This document shows positions 1-8,289 of a stretch of DNA of 64,000 nucleotides, piece after piece. This stretch comes from Nocardioides iriomotensis (GTDB taxonomy: Bacteria; Actinomycetota; Actinomycetes; Propionibacteriales; Nocardioidaceae): NCBI RefSeq assembly GCF_004168035.1, contig NZ_SDPU01000037.1, positions 1 through 64,000 on the forward strand, in the 5' to 3' direction. Under the pieces are notes generated by a model. That model was not told the origin of the DNA, searched no databases, and was given only the letters and a program-made list of their open reading frames with translations. Each line of letters begins with the position of its first letter. The stretch's first letter is position 1. The position numbers were made by a program, and so were the translations under genes.

Positions 1-49
1 GGGCGGCGCGCAGCAGGCCAACTGAATTGAGAGACGCGCCCTTGTAGCG

Positions 50-1543
50 CTACTCCTCGAGCCAGTGCGCGAGGCGGCCCCGCAACGAGACCGCGCGCAG
101 CCGCTGCTCGGTCTCCTCGCGCACCTTGCGCGGCGTGACCACCAGCAGGTCGTCGTCGGCGCGCAGCACGGTGCGCTGGTCGGGCACCAGGGTCTGCCCG
201 TCGCGCACCACGAGGGACACCGACGAGCCCGGCGGCAGCCGCAGCTCGCCGACCTCCACGCCCTGGAGCCGGGAGTGCCGGGTGATCGTGATCTGCAGCA
301 GGTCGGCGGCCACCCGCTCGAGCGGCGCCGCCTCGACCTCGAGGTCGCGCAGCTCGCCCTGCCGCGAGACCCCGAGCCGCTTGGCGACCCACGGCAGGGT
401 CGGTCCGGTGAGCAGGGTGTAGATGACCACCATCACGAAGACGATGTCGAACAGCTCCTCCGCCCGGGGCACGTTCGCGGCGAGCGGGATCGTGGTGAGG
501 ACGATGGGTACGGCGCCGCGCAGGCCGGCCCACGAGAGGAACAGCAGCTCGTTCCAGCGCATGCGCTCGGCCAGCGAGCACGCGAACACCGACAGCGGGC
601 GTGCCACCAGCGTCAGCAGCAGGCCGAGCGTGATCGCCGTACCGACGTGGACCCAGCCGATCCGGTCCGGGGACAGCAGCAGGCCGAGCATGACGAACAG
701 CCCGATCTGGGCCAGCCACGCGACGCCCTCGGAGAACGACCGGGTGACCTGCCGGTGCGGGAGCTCGCTGTTGCCGAGGACCAGCGCCGCGGTGTAGACG
801 GCGGCGAACCCCGAGGCGTGCAGGGCGGCCGTGCCGGCGTATGCGAGCACGGTCAGGGCGAGCACGGCGATCGGGTAGAGGCCGGACGACGGCAGCGCGA
901 CGCGGCGCATCACCCAGGCCCCGCCGAACCCGACGGCCAGCCCGCCCACCACACCGAGGAAGAGCTCGTAGGCGACGATGCCGACGAAGCCGGCGACCCC
1001 GTAGTCGAGTGCGTGGCCCGAGCTGACCAGCACCACCAGCAGCACGGTCGGGGCGTCGTTGAGACCCGACTCCGCCTCGAGGGCACCGGTGAGCCGGCGC
1101 GGCAGGGGCACCCGCCGCAGCACCGAGAACACCGCCGCGGCGTCGGTCGGCGACGTGACCGCACCGAGCAGGATCGCGAGCTGCCAGTCCATCCCGAAGA
1201 TCACGTGCGCCCCGACGGCGACGACGGTGACGCTGACCGCGACCCCGAGCGTCGCGAGCGCGACACCCATCCGCATCGCGGGCCTGATGTCGGGCCAGTG
1301 GGTGGTGAGACCACCCTCGGCGAGGATCAGCACCAGGGCGGCGAAGCCCAGCGCGTGCGCGACGTTGGCGTCGTCGAAGCGGATGCCGAGCCCGGACTCG
1401 CCGAGCACGACCCCCATCAGCAGGTAGATCAGCAGGCTGGGGAGTCCGGCGCGCACCGAGACGCGCACGGCCAGGATCGCGACCAGCATGACCACGGCGC
1501 CGACCAGGAGGACCGAGTCCAGCTGCTGGGCGTCGAAGGTCAC
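50..1543 (-). CDS. Cation/proton antiporter, NhaP/CPA1 type with C-terminal TrkA-C-like domain
   Basis: A 497-residue membrane antiporter expected to exchange K+ or Na+ for H+ across the cytoplasmic membrane. Residues 1-390 are a run of hydrophobic helices with the family motifs SPTDAAAVF (131-139) and ESGLND (158-163), which carry the ion-binding acidic residues. Residues about 400-485 form a soluble tail with the pattern of a TrkA-C domain (GVEVGELRLPPGSSV), as in NhaP2-like K+/H+ antiporters. The start is GTG with GAGGTG about 7 bases upstream. A TAGGAT hexamer (1576-1581, complement) could be its -10. Ion specificity cannot be read from the sequence. Confidence 0.9.
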   Translation of the reverse strand: MTFDAQQLDSVLLVGAVVMLVAILAVRVSVRAGLPSLLIYLLMGVVLGESGLGIRFDDANVAHALGFAALVLILAEGGLTTHWPDIRPAMRMGVALATLGVAVSVTVVAVGAHVIFGMDWQLAILLGAVTSPTDAAAVFSVLRRVPLPRRLTGALEAESGLNDAPTVLLVVLVSSGHALDYGVAGFVGIVAYELFLGVVGGLAVGFGGAWVMRRVALPSSGLYPIAVLALTVLAYAGTAALHASGFAAVYTAALVLGNSELPHRQVTRSFSEGVAWLAQIGLFVMLGLLLSPDRIGWVHVGTAITLGLLLTLVARPLSVFACSLAERMRWNELLFLSWAGLRGAVPIVLTTIPLAANVPRAEELFDIVFVMVVIYTLLTGPTLPWVAKRLGVSRQGELRDLEVEAAPLERVAADLLQITITRHSRLQGVEVGELRLPPGSSVSLVVRDGQTLVPDQRTVLRADDDLLVVTPRKVREETEQRLRAVSLRGRLAHWLEE

Positions 1544-1859
1544 GTATCACCTCGGCGTGGGGGGCGGCGGGGTCTCATCCTAGTGGTGAGGACGGCACGC
1601 CGACGCGCGTCGCAGTGGGACGTGGACGGTCCGGGGCGGTCGCCCCCGCCGGGGGATGGACGAGGACGACCGCGAACCGTGTGAGAGCGGGATATCGCAC
1701 CCAGGGCGGCCGCGATATCGGGTCGCCACGAGGCCAGCCGACCCGTGGCGACCCGCTCTCTTGGGTCACCAGGCTTCCGCCCGACCCCGGTTGCGGGCCA
1801 TAGCACGATCGGGCGATACGTCCCGCTAACAGGGTCTGGTCGCGCTTGGTCGAATCGCG
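1544..1859. other. Gene-free stretch between antiporter and serine hydrolase genes
   Basis: A 316-base gap between two leftward genes. I see no credible coding frame. It holds the three-way-junction-like inverted repeat (1683-1760), a short G+C hairpin near 1649-1661 (CCCCC-GCC-GGGGG), and a likely antiporter promoter near 1570-1610. Confidence 0.6.
1683..1760. repeat. Nested inverted repeats able to fold as a three-way junction
   Basis: Three perfect paired segments tile this 78-base stretch: GAGAGCGG (1683-1690) with CCGCTCTC (1753-1760); GATATCGC (1691-1698) with GCGATATC (1712-1719); GGGTCGCCACG (1720-1730) with CGTGGCGACCC (1744-1754). The outer stem and the third stem share two bases. 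The layout is a closing stem with two arms. It could be a terminator for the serine hydrolase gene, a structured RNA, or a small mobile palindromic element. Confidence 0.6.
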
Positions 1860-2954
1860 TCAGACCGGCGCGAGACCGAGCACCCCGCGCGCGGCGTTCT
1901 CCAGGCGCGTCCCCGGGTCCTCGTCGTCCGGGCGCGCGCCGATCGTGCCGGTGACGAAGCCGACGGCGTAGCCGCCGGCCCGGCTCCACCAGCCGAAGCT
2001 GCCGCCGAGCCCGCCCATCCCCCAGCCGTCGGTCGGCTCGATACCGACACCGAGCCCCCACCGCGCCTCCGCACCGACGACCCGGTCGGCACCGACGGCC
2101 TGCTCCCGCGTCATCTCCGCCAGCAGCTCCTCGGACAGGATGCGACCGTCGGCCAGGGCGGCGTGCAGGCCGGCGACCGCTCGCGCGGTGCCGTGCCCGT
2201 TGACGGCGGGGACCTCCGCGCGCCGCCAGCGGTCGCCGTTGACGACGTCGGGGTCCAGCGCACCGGGCGGGTTCGACAGCGCGGGCACCATCAGGCCCTC
2301 GCGCTGCTCGAGGTACGCGCGCAGCGCGGCGTCGTACCCGGTCAGGTCGGCGACCCGCGGCAGGTCCGCCTCGAGAACGCCGACGTGGAAGTCGAGGCCG
2401 TGCGGGACGCAGACCTCCTCGCACAGGAAGGTGCCGAGCGTGCGGCCGTCGACGGCCCGGACGACCTGCCCGAGCAGGTGGCCGTAGAACAGCGCGGACT
2501 CCCCGATGGCGGTGCCGGGCTGCCAGGCCGGCTGCTGGCGCTCGAGGGCGTCGCACAGCAGGTCCCAGTCGTACAAGGCCTCCTCGGGCTGCGGCTCGTC
2601 GAGGAGCACGTGCCCGGAGGTGTGGCTGAGCACCTGCCGGACGGTGGCGCCGCCAGGGAGCCGGGGCCAGTACGTCGTCATCGGGGCGTCGAGGTCGACC
2701 AGCCCGCGGTCGACCAGGACCAGCACGGTCACCGCGGCGAAGGCCTTGGTGACGGAGTACGGCATCACCAGCGTGTCGGGCTGCCAGGGACGGGTGCGCG
2801 CGGCGTCGGCGTACCCACCGACGAGGTCGACGACCCAGCGCCCGTCGTGCCAGACGGCGAAGCCGCCACCGGTGCCGGCCGACGCCTCGACCCAGTCCGT
2901 GAACACCTCGCGCACCGGCTCGAACCCGTCGGCCACCGACCCCTGGACGCTCAT
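1860..2954 (-). CDS. Serine hydrolase, class C beta-lactamase / esterase family
   Basis: A 364-residue protein of the beta-lactamase-related serine hydrolases (EstB-like esterases, D-aminopeptidases). The nucleophile motif S-V-T-K is at 67-70 (MPYSVTKAF) and HTSGH at 111-115 is the usual family landmark. A YGH triplet stands where YxN is expected. The C-terminal part is rich in Gly/Trp (GGLGGSFGWW), as in this family. No signal peptide is visible, so it is probably cytoplasmic and not a true antibiotic beta-lactamase. The ATG at 2954 is chosen because longer versions would overlap the divergent aminotransferase. Substrate unknown. Confidence 0.85.
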   Translation of the reverse strand: MSVQGSVADGFEPVREVFTDWVEASAGTGGGFAVWHDGRWVVDLVGGYADAARTRPWQPDTLVMPYSVTKAFAAVTVLVLVDRGLVDLDAPMTTYWPRLPGGATVRQVLSHTSGHVLLDEPQPEEALYDWDLLCDALERQQPAWQPGTAIGESALFYGHLLGQVVRAVDGRTLGTFLCEEVCVPHGLDFHVGVLEADLPRVADLTGYDAALRAYLEQREGLMVPALSNPPGALDPDVVNGDRWRRAEVPAVNGHGTARAVAGLHAALADGRILSEELLAEMTREQAVGADRVVGAEARWGLGVGIEPTDGWGMGGLGGSFGWWSRAGGYAVGFVTGTIGARPDDEDPGTRLENAARGVLGLAPV

Positions 2955-2977
2955 GAGCCACATGCTTCCACGGCGGC

Positions 2978-2983
2978 TACCGT
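2978..2983 (+). promoter_or_regulatory. -10-like TACCGT, leaderless promoter for the aminotransferase
   Basis: TACCGT ends 6 bases before the ATG at 2990, the spacing expected when the transcript begins at the start codon. No Shine-Dalgarno sequence is present. Confidence 0.55.
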
Positions 2984-2989
2984 GACCCG

Positions 2990-4177
2990 ATGCAGCAGCG
3001 CCTCGCCGTGGCACGCCGCGCCAACGTCCCGCCGTTCCACGTGATGGACCTGCTCGCGGCGGCCGGCGAGCGCCGGCGCACCCACGGCGACCTGCTCAAC
3101 CTCGTGGCGGGCCAGCCCTCCACCCCGGCGCCGGTCGCGGTGCGCGAGGCGGCGAAGGCGGCGCTGGACGCCGACGTGCTCGGCTACACCGAGGCGATCG
3201 GCACGCCCGAGCTGCGTGCCGCCATCGCCGAGCACCACCGCCGGTTCCACGGCCTCGACGTCTCCGCCGACGAGGTGGTGGTGACGACCGGGTCGTCCGG
3301 AGGCTTCCTGCTGGCGTTCCTCGCCGCCTTCGAGCCCGGTGACCGCGTCGCCATCGCGCGGCCCGGCTACCCGTGCTACCGCAACGTGCTGACCGCGCTC
3401 GGCTGCGAGGTGGTCGAGCTCCCGGCCGGACCGGAGAGTCGGTTCCAGCCGACCGTGGCGATGCTGGAGGAGCTGGACCGCCCTGTGCAGGGTCTGGTCG
3501 TGGCCAGCCCGGCCAACCCGACCGGCACGATGCTGCGGCCCGAGGAGCTGGCCGGTCTCGCCCGCTGGTGCGAGGAGCACGGCGTGCAGCTGGTGAGCGA
3601 CGAGATCTACCACGGCATCGAGTACGCCGGCACCGGCTCCGGCCCGGGCGCCCGGCACGCGAGCGCGTGGGCGACGTCGCGCGAGGCCGTGGTGTTCAGC
3701 TCGTTCTCGAAGTACTTCTCGATGACCGGGTGGCGGATCGGCTGGATGCTCGTCCCCGACCGGCTTCGGCGCCCGGTGGACGTGCTCACCGGCAACTTCA
3801 CGATCTGTCCGCCCGCCCTCGCGCAGCGCGCCGCCGTCGCGGCGTTCACGCCGGCGTCGTACGCGGAGTGCGACGGTCACGTCGCCCGGTACGCCACCAA
3901 CCGCGCGCTGCTGCTCGAGGGCCTGCCGCGGCTCGGCATCGACCGGCTCGCGCCCGCCGACGGCGCGTTCTACGTGTACGCCGACGTCGGTCACCTCACC
4001 GACGACTCGATGGCGTTCTGCCACCGCCTGCTGGCCGAGACCGGGGTCGCCACCGCGCCGGGGATCGACTTCGACACGGCCGTCGGCAACCGGTTCGTGC
4101 GGCTGTCGTTCGCGAGCTCGCCCGACGAGATCCGCGCCGCGCTGGATCGGCTGGAGGCCTGGCTGCCCCGGGCGTGA
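2990..4177 (+). CDS. Class I/II PLP-dependent aminotransferase
   Basis: A 395-residue fold-type I aminotransferase, AAT-like. The cofactor lysine is K241 in SFSKYFSMTGWRIG; NPTG (176-179) and DEIYHG (204-209) are the other PLP-site signatures; the C-terminal RLSFASS supplies the carboxylate-binding arginine. It transfers an amino group between an amino acid and a 2-oxo acid in the cytoplasm; the exact amino acid is not evident. It stands alone, divergent from the serine hydrolase gene, with a leaderless-type promoter. The symporter gene follows about 90 bases downstream behind its own palindrome, so it is probably a separate unit. Confidence 0.92.
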   Translation: MQQRLAVARRANVPPFHVMDLLAAAGERRRTHGDLLNLVAGQPSTPAPVAVREAAKAALDADVLGYTEAIGTPELRAAIAEHHRRFHGLDVSADEVVVTTGSSGGFLLAFLAAFEPGDRVAIARPGYPCYRNVLTALGCEVVELPAGPESRFQPTVAMLEELDRPVQGLVVASPANPTGTMLRPEELAGLARWCEEHGVQLVSDEIYHGIEYAGTGSGPGARHASAWATSREAVVFSSFSKYFSMTGWRIGWMLVPDRLRRPVDVLTGNFTICPPALAQRAAVAAFTPASYAECDGHVARYATNRALLLEGLPRLGIDRLAPADGAFYVYADVGHLTDDSMAFCHRLLAETGVATAPGIDFDTAVGNRFVRLSFASSPDEIRAALDRLEAWLPRA

Positions 4178-4208
4178 GCGGACTCACGCCCGCACCCGGG
4201 CATGAATC

Positions 4209-4220
4209 AAAGTGCACTTT
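4209..4220. promoter_or_regulatory. AT-rich palindrome AAAGTGCACTTT upstream of the symporter gene
   Basis: A perfect 12-base palindrome in an unusually AT-rich island (4205-4235). It is followed at once by TTATAG (4223-4228), a plausible -10. It lies about 50 bases before the symporter start, so it is a good candidate operator or promoter. Confidence 0.5.
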
Positions 4221-4270
4221 TGTTATAGACATTTGCCTGACGCACCTCCCTCTCGGAAAGGCTTCTCGCC

Positions 4271-5611
4271 ATGTCTGCGCTCCGCCGGATCCCCTTCTGG
4301 GTCCAGATCGTCGCCGGTCTCGTGCTCGGCGTCCTGCTCGGGCTCGTCGCCCGGGTCTACTCCGTCGAGTGGCTCGCCACCGGTCTCGAGACCATCGGCG
4401 GCGTCTTCGTCGGCCTGCTGAAGGCCGCCGTGCCGCCGCTCGTGTTCGTCGCGATCGTCGTGAGCATCGCGAACCTCCGCCAGGTCGCCAACGCCGCGCG
4501 CCTGGCCGTCCAGACGCTGCTCTGGTTCATGATCACCTCGCTGATCGCGGTCGCGATCGGCATCACCCTCGGCCTGCTCACGAACCCCGGCGCCTCCGCC
4601 GACGTCACCGCCTCGCAGGGCGCGGCCTACGAGGGCACGACCGGCTCGTGGCTCGACTTCCTCACCGGGCTCGTGCCGGTGAACTTCCTCGGCCTCTCCG
4701 CCAGTGCCGACGGCGCCTCGTTCAGCGTGCTGCAGATCGTGGTGATCGCGCTGGCCATCGGGGCCGCGACGCTCAAGGCCGGCGAGAAGGCCGAGCCGTT
4801 CCTGGCCTTCATGCGCTCCGCGCTCGCCGTGATCCAGCAGGTGCTCTGGTGGATCATCAGGCTCGCCCCGGTCGGCACCCTCGGCCTGATCGGCTCCGCC
4901 GTGGCGACCTACGGCTGGGACCTCGTGGCGCCGCTCGCGATCTTCACCGTCGACGTGTACGTCGGCTGCGCGATCGTGCTCTTCGTCGCCTACCCGGTGA
5001 TCGCGAGGCTGCACGGGCTGTCGCCGGCGAAGTACTTCTCCGGCGCGTGGCCGGCCATCCAGCTCGCCTTCGTGTCGCGCTCGTCGGTCGGCACCATGCC
5101 GCTCACCCAGCGCGTGACGACGCGCAACCTCGGCGTGCCGCTCGACTACGCGTCGTTCGCCGTACCGTTCGGCGCGACCACCAAGATGGACGGCTGCGCG
5201 GCGATCTACCCCGCGCTCGCGGCGATCACCGTCGCCCAGGTGTTCGGCGTGCCGCTCGGCATCCAGGACTACCTGCTGATCGCGTTCGTGTCGGTGATCG
5301 GCTCCGCCGCGACCGCCGGCCTCACCGGCGCGACCGTCATGCTGACCCTGACCCTGTCCACGCTCGGCCTTCCGCTCGAGGGCGTCGCGCTGCTGCTCGC
5401 CATCGACCCGATCCTCGACATGATGCGCACCGCCACCAACGTGGCCGGCCAGGCGCTGGTGCCGACGATCGTGGCCAAGCGCGAGGGCATCCTCGACGTC
5501 GAGGCGTACCACGCTCCGCGCGGCCGGGACGTGCTCGGCGACGACGCGCTCGACACCACCGCCCACGACGAGGCGGCCGACGAACGGGAGCTGGTCAGCG
5601 CAGGGCGATGA
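4271..5611 (+). CDS. Dicarboxylate/amino acid:cation symporter (DAACS family)
   Basis: A 446-residue member of the glutamate/aspartate/C4-dicarboxylate symporters (GltP/DctA family). Features are multiple hydrophobic helices, the HP1 serine-rich loop (SRSSVGTMPLT), and the HP2 region (GSAATAGLTGATVMLTLTLSTLGLP). The TM7 motif is unusual: TKMDGCA with K305 where the family has Asn of NMDGT, and Cys in place of Thr. The C-terminus is long and acidic. RBS GGAAAGG precedes the ATG. The stop overlaps the end of the convergent DUF202 gene by 17 bases. Substrate and coupling ion are uncertain. Confidence 0.9.
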   Translation: MSALRRIPFWVQIVAGLVLGVLLGLVARVYSVEWLATGLETIGGVFVGLLKAAVPPLVFVAIVVSIANLRQVANAARLAVQTLLWFMITSLIAVAIGITLGLLTNPGASADVTASQGAAYEGTTGSWLDFLTGLVPVNFLGLSASADGASFSVLQIVVIALAIGAATLKAGEKAEPFLAFMRSALAVIQQVLWWIIRLAPVGTLGLIGSAVATYGWDLVAPLAIFTVDVYVGCAIVLFVAYPVIARLHGLSPAKYFSGAWPAIQLAFVSRSSVGTMPLTQRVTTRNLGVPLDYASFAVPFGATTKMDGCAAIYPALAAITVAQVFGVPLGIQDYLLIAFVSVIGSAATAGLTGATVMLTLTLSTLGLPLEGVALLLAIDPILDMMRTATNVAGQALVPTIVAKREGILDVEAYHAPRGRDVLGDDALDTTAHDEAADERELVSAGR

Positions 5612-5933
5612 GCAGCCCGACGAGCAGCGGGGCCACCACGACCACGATGGTCGTGGTGGCCCTGGCGTGCGGGGGCGACAGCTCGCGTCCGGCCCGGATG
5701 TCTTCCTCCGCCTGGCGGGTGCGCCGGTAGCCGGACGCCCCGACGTACGACCCGACGCCGATCAGCGCGAGGCCGAGCACGAGGCGCAGCGCGTCGTGCC
5801 CCTGGGTCAGGAACTGCAGGACGCCGAGACCGGCGACCTGGAGCGCGAGCCCGGTGCGGACGTAGGCGAGGTAGGTGCGCTCGTTGGCGAGAAGGAAGCG
5901 GTAGTCGGTCGGCGGCTGCTGCTGTCCCTCCAC
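5595..5933 (-). CDS. DUF202 (YidH-type) small membrane protein
   Basis: A 112-residue protein with the DUF202 signature: a short N-terminal stretch, then FLLANERTYLAYVRTGLAL leading into the first of three predicted membrane helices, a basic loop (RRTRQAEEDIRAG), and a last helix. Function of the family is unknown. The GTG at 5933 is preferred because upstream in-frame starts lie inside the preceding gene, which ends at 5944. The 10-base spacing suggests one transcript with the secreted protein gene. Confidence 0.8.
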   Translation of the reverse strand: MEGQQQPPTDYRFLLANERTYLAYVRTGLALQVAGLGVLQFLTQGHDALRLVLGLALIGVGSYVGASGYRRTRQAEEDIRAGRELSPPHARATTTIVVVVAPLLVGLLIALR

Positions 5934-5943
5934 GCCGGAGAGG

Positions 5944-6423
5944 CTAGCCCTCGACGGGCTCGTCCGCCTCGTCATCGGCAGGAGCGGCCGCCTCGAACGC
6001 GGCAACAACGGCCCGGACGTCCGCCTTGCTGCTGGTGGCGGTCACCGTCACCGCCTGCGTCACGACGTCGGTCAGCCCGAGCTTCTCGGCCTTGCGCAGC
6101 ACGTTGACGACGAGGACGTAGTTGACCGTGCGGAAGCCCTTCAGCTCCTTGCGCGTGGTGTACGTCGCGAGCAGCTCCTTGTCGTCCTCCGCGTTGGCCT
6201 GGAGCGCCGCGACCGTCTCGGCCGAGAGGCTCTTGGTGCGCTGGGTCTTGAGCGCGCGGTCCAGCGCACGCTCCGCCTTCGCGACCTGCTTGGCCAGCTG
6301 CTTCGTGCCGTGGTCGGCCGGCGGTGCGGCGTCCGCGGTCTTCACGCCGACGGTGACGACGGCGAGGGTGGCGAGCAGCGCGGCGACGACCACGCGGACC
6401 GGCAGGGGCAGGGCAAGGCGCAT
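5944..6423 (-). CDS. Secreted protein of unknown function
   Basis: A 159-residue protein. Residues 1-33 are a Sec-type signal peptide (basic MRLALPLPVR, hydrophobic VVVAALLATLAVVTVGV, then an Ala-rich cleavage region). The mature part is Lys/Ala-rich and helical (KQVAKAERALDRALK), followed by an alternating hydrophobic region and an acidic tail (DDEADEPVEG). I do not recognise the family. It is first in a probable operon with the DUF202 membrane protein, suggesting a joint envelope role. Confidence 0.75.
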   Translation of the reverse strand: MRLALPLPVRVVVAALLATLAVVTVGVKTADAAPPADHGTKQLAKQVAKAERALDRALKTQRTKSLSAETVAALQANAEDDKELLATYTTRKELKGFRTVNYVLVVNVLRKAEKLGLTDVVTQAVTVTATSSKADVRAVVAAFEAAAPADDEADEPVEG

Positions 6424-6568
6424 CGGGACTCCAAGGACGCTACGACGGGGCGTCTGGAGTATCGGGAGCGGGACCGTCCGGGTTGAGCCCCTCGCCGCCT
6501 GTTCTCGACGTGCCGCGAGGCCGGCGCCGCTGGCGGCGGCGTCAGCCTCGGTGGAACGTCCTCGGGCG

Positions 6569-6919
6569 CTACCGGCGCTCGGCGGGGCTGGACACCGGCG
6601 GGTGGTAGCTGCGGCCTACCTCTTCCGCACGCCGCATCGCCGCGATGCCCTGGTCGACGCTCAGCAGCGGCGTCGTCTTGATCGACTTCAGCGATCCGCC
6701 GGCCGTTGCTGCCAGCGAGAAGGCGGCGGCGTCCTCGGAGCTCGGGAAGTCCGCGAGCAGGACGAGGTCGTAGTCGCCGAAGGCGTAGAAGCAGCCGGTG
6801 ATGCTGGCGCCGCAGCCGTCGATCAACGGCTGGATCCGCTCGAGCACGTTGCCGTGCTGGCGGACCTGGGTGCTCCAGGATTCGCTGGTGTAGGCGACCT
6901 GGAACAGGAACTGTGCCAT
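6569..6919 (-). CDS. GYD-domain protein
   Basis: A 116-residue small cytoplasmic protein with the dimeric alpha/beta-barrel-like GYD pattern: MAQFLFQVAYTSESW at the N-terminus and the diagnostic YAFGDYDLVLLADFPS in the middle. Members are usually annotated as uncharacterised, sometimes as stress or monooxygenase-like proteins. It lies 188 bases downstream of the YciI gene on the same strand; nothing else is visible in that gap. Confidence 0.8.
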   Translation of the reverse strand: MAQFLFQVAYTSESWSTQVRQHGNVLERIQPLIDGCGASITGCFYAFGDYDLVLLADFPSSEDAAAFSLAATAGGSLKSIKTTPLLSVDQGIAAMRRAEEVGRSYHPPVSSPAERR

Positions 6920-7107
6920 GGGGGCCTCCTTCGGTCCTCGGGGGTTCGGTCGCGGGTGCGGGCACGACCCGGACCTCGCACTCTGCGCCGGTGGCCATGG
7001 CCCGGCAACGACCGGGCTAGACCCAGCGCACCGCTATGTCGCGATGGCGCAGAAGGTGGGCCCGGACGGGTCAGCACACCCTGGTCCGAGGGGGTCAGGA
7101 CCCGCGC

Positions 7108-7464
7108 TCACTCCTCCAGCCGGCGGAGCTCGATGTGCTCGCCGCGCGCCGCGAAGCGCTCGCACGCCGCCCGGAGGTCGGGCTCGTCGTCGCTCTCGAT
7201 GAGGTAGAAGCCGACGATCTGCTCCACCGACTCGGTGAAAGGTCCGTCGGTCACGATGGCGCCTCCGGTGCCGTCCGGGCGCATCGACGTGGCCTTCGCG
7301 GACGGCTCCAGCGGGCTCACGGCGATCAGCGTGTGCCCGCCGGCGGCGAGGTCCTCGTGGAACTGTCCGTGCGACCGCATGCCCTTCTCGTGCTCGGACG
7401 CGGGCAGCTCGGCCCACTCGGCCTCAGGGGCGGGAAGCAGCATCAGGTACTTGCTCATCGGCAC
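7108..7464 (-). CDS. YciI-family (DGPF-domain) protein
   Basis: A 118-residue protein with the YciI/DGPF signature: MSKYLMLLPAPEAEW, central SPLEPSAKATSMRPDG, and VTDGPFTESVEQIVGFYLIE. The DGPF motif gives this branch its name. Such proteins often sit beside ECF sigma factors; none is seen here. A dimeric enzyme-like fold is known for the family but the reaction is not established. The ATG at 7464 may be preceded by three more codons. Confidence 0.85.
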   Translation of the reverse strand: MPMSKYLMLLPAPEAEWAELPASEHEKGMRSHGQFHEDLAAGGHTLIAVSPLEPSAKATSMRPDGTGGAIVTDGPFTESVEQIVGFYLIESDDEPDLRAACERFAARGEHIELRRLEE

Positions 7465-7597
7465 ATCCTCCTACGGGTGCGGACGGAGCCGCGTCCGCGA
7501 CTCCACCCCGATGACGATCGAGCCGGTGGCGAATCGACAAGACGTCCGGGCCGGGTTCTCGCGAGGTGGCGTGACGACGCGCCAGGCCGTGACATGT

Positions 7598-7644
7598 GAA
7601 GCGCCGCCGCTGCGCCCCTCTCGGGGCCGCAGCGACGGCGCTTC
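7598..7644 (-). terminator. Strong hairpin downstream of tRNA-Ser
   Basis: A 17-base stem (7598-7614 with 7628-7644, one mismatched pair) closing a loop of about 13 bases, located 20 bases past the 3' end of the tRNA in its direction of transcription. There is no long T-run, as is common in high-G+C actinobacteria. Confidence 0.75.
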
Positions 7645-7663
7645 GTCCCTTGGGACGGGCTGG

Positions 7664-7750
7664 CGGTGGCGGAGGGATTTGAACCCTCGGTGGACTTGCG
7701 CCCACAAACGCTTTCGAGGCGTTCTCCTTAGGCCGCTCGGACACGCCACC
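7664..7750 (-). tRNA. tRNA-Ser (anticodon CGA)
   Basis: 87 bases with a class II cloverleaf. The acceptor stem GGTGGCG (7744-7750, complement) pairs with CGCCACC, followed by discriminator G at 7664. The anticodon stem AACGC/GCGTT encloses loop CTCGAAA, giving anticodon CGA. A long variable arm follows and the T-arm reads GGTTCAAATCC. No CCA is encoded. It lies downstream of tadA on the same strand. Confidence 0.96.
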
Positions 7751-7814
7751 GCGGAGCAATGTACCGGAACGCCAGGCGCGGCCCGAAATCGGTGCCACCC
7801 TGCCGGACAGCGCC

Positions 7815-8282
7815 TCAAGGGGTCCGGTGGCCCTCGAAGAACTCCCGGAGCAGCGCCTCCGCCTCGTCGGCGAGCACGCCGCTGACGACCTCGGGTCGGT
7901 GGTTGAGCCGACGGTCGCGCACGACGTCCCAGAGCGAGCCGACGGCACCCGCCTTCGGGTCGAACGCCCCGAACACCACCCGCTCGACGCGGGCCAGCAC
8001 GCTCGCGCCGGCGCACATCGTGCACGGCTCCAGGGTCACCACCAGCGTGCACCCCTCGAGGCGCCACTCGCCGCGCGCCGAGGCCGCCTGACGGAGCGCG
8101 ACCACCTCGGCGTGCGCGGTGGGGTCGGCGTACGCCTCGCGCTCGTTGCGGCCGCGGCCCAGCACGGTGCCGTCGGCGTCGAGCACCACGGCGCCGATGG
8201 GTACGTCGGACGTGGCGAGTGCCGCGCGCGCCTCGTCGAGGGCCGCCCGCATCGGGACGGCCCACCGGTCGGCGGGGATCAC
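7815..8282 (-). CDS. tadA: tRNA-specific adenosine deaminase
   Basis: A 155-residue zinc deaminase that converts A34 to inosine in the tRNA-Arg anticodon. The zinc ligand and catalytic pair are H57-A-E59 in TAHAEV, and the other zinc cysteines are in PCTMC (86-90). The C-terminal helix contains LLREFFEGHR, typical of TadA. GTG start. It lies 7 bases downstream of its actinobacterial partner gene on the same strand, so the two are almost certainly co-transcribed, and upstream of tRNA-Ser. Confidence 0.95.
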   Translation of the reverse strand: MIPADRWAVPMRAALDEARAALATSDVPIGAVVLDADGTVLGRGRNEREAYADPTAHAEVVALRQAASARGEWRLEGCTLVVTLEPCTMCAGASVLARVERVVFGAFDPKAGAVGSLWDVVRDRRLNHRPEVVSGVLADEAEALLREFFEGHRTP

Positions 8283-8289
8283 CAGGCGC

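Noticed and set aside
1544-1859. A c-di-AMP-type riboswitch before the antiporter
   Set aside because: The structured repeat lies upstream of the likely -10 and its loops do not show the conserved bases I associate with that riboswitch.
1860-2954. Antibiotic-resistance beta-lactamase
   Set aside because: No signal peptide, and the YGH triplet and overall sequence fit the esterase/aminopeptidase branch.
1540-2961. A leftward 473-codon frame over the serine hydrolase and the following gap
   Set aside because: Out of frame with the SVTK serine hydrolase; Arg/Ala/Gly-rich with no motif.
3373-5730. A 785-codon rightward frame over the aminotransferase and symporter
   Set aside because: Out-of-frame shadow; Arg/Ala/Gly-rich with no motifs.
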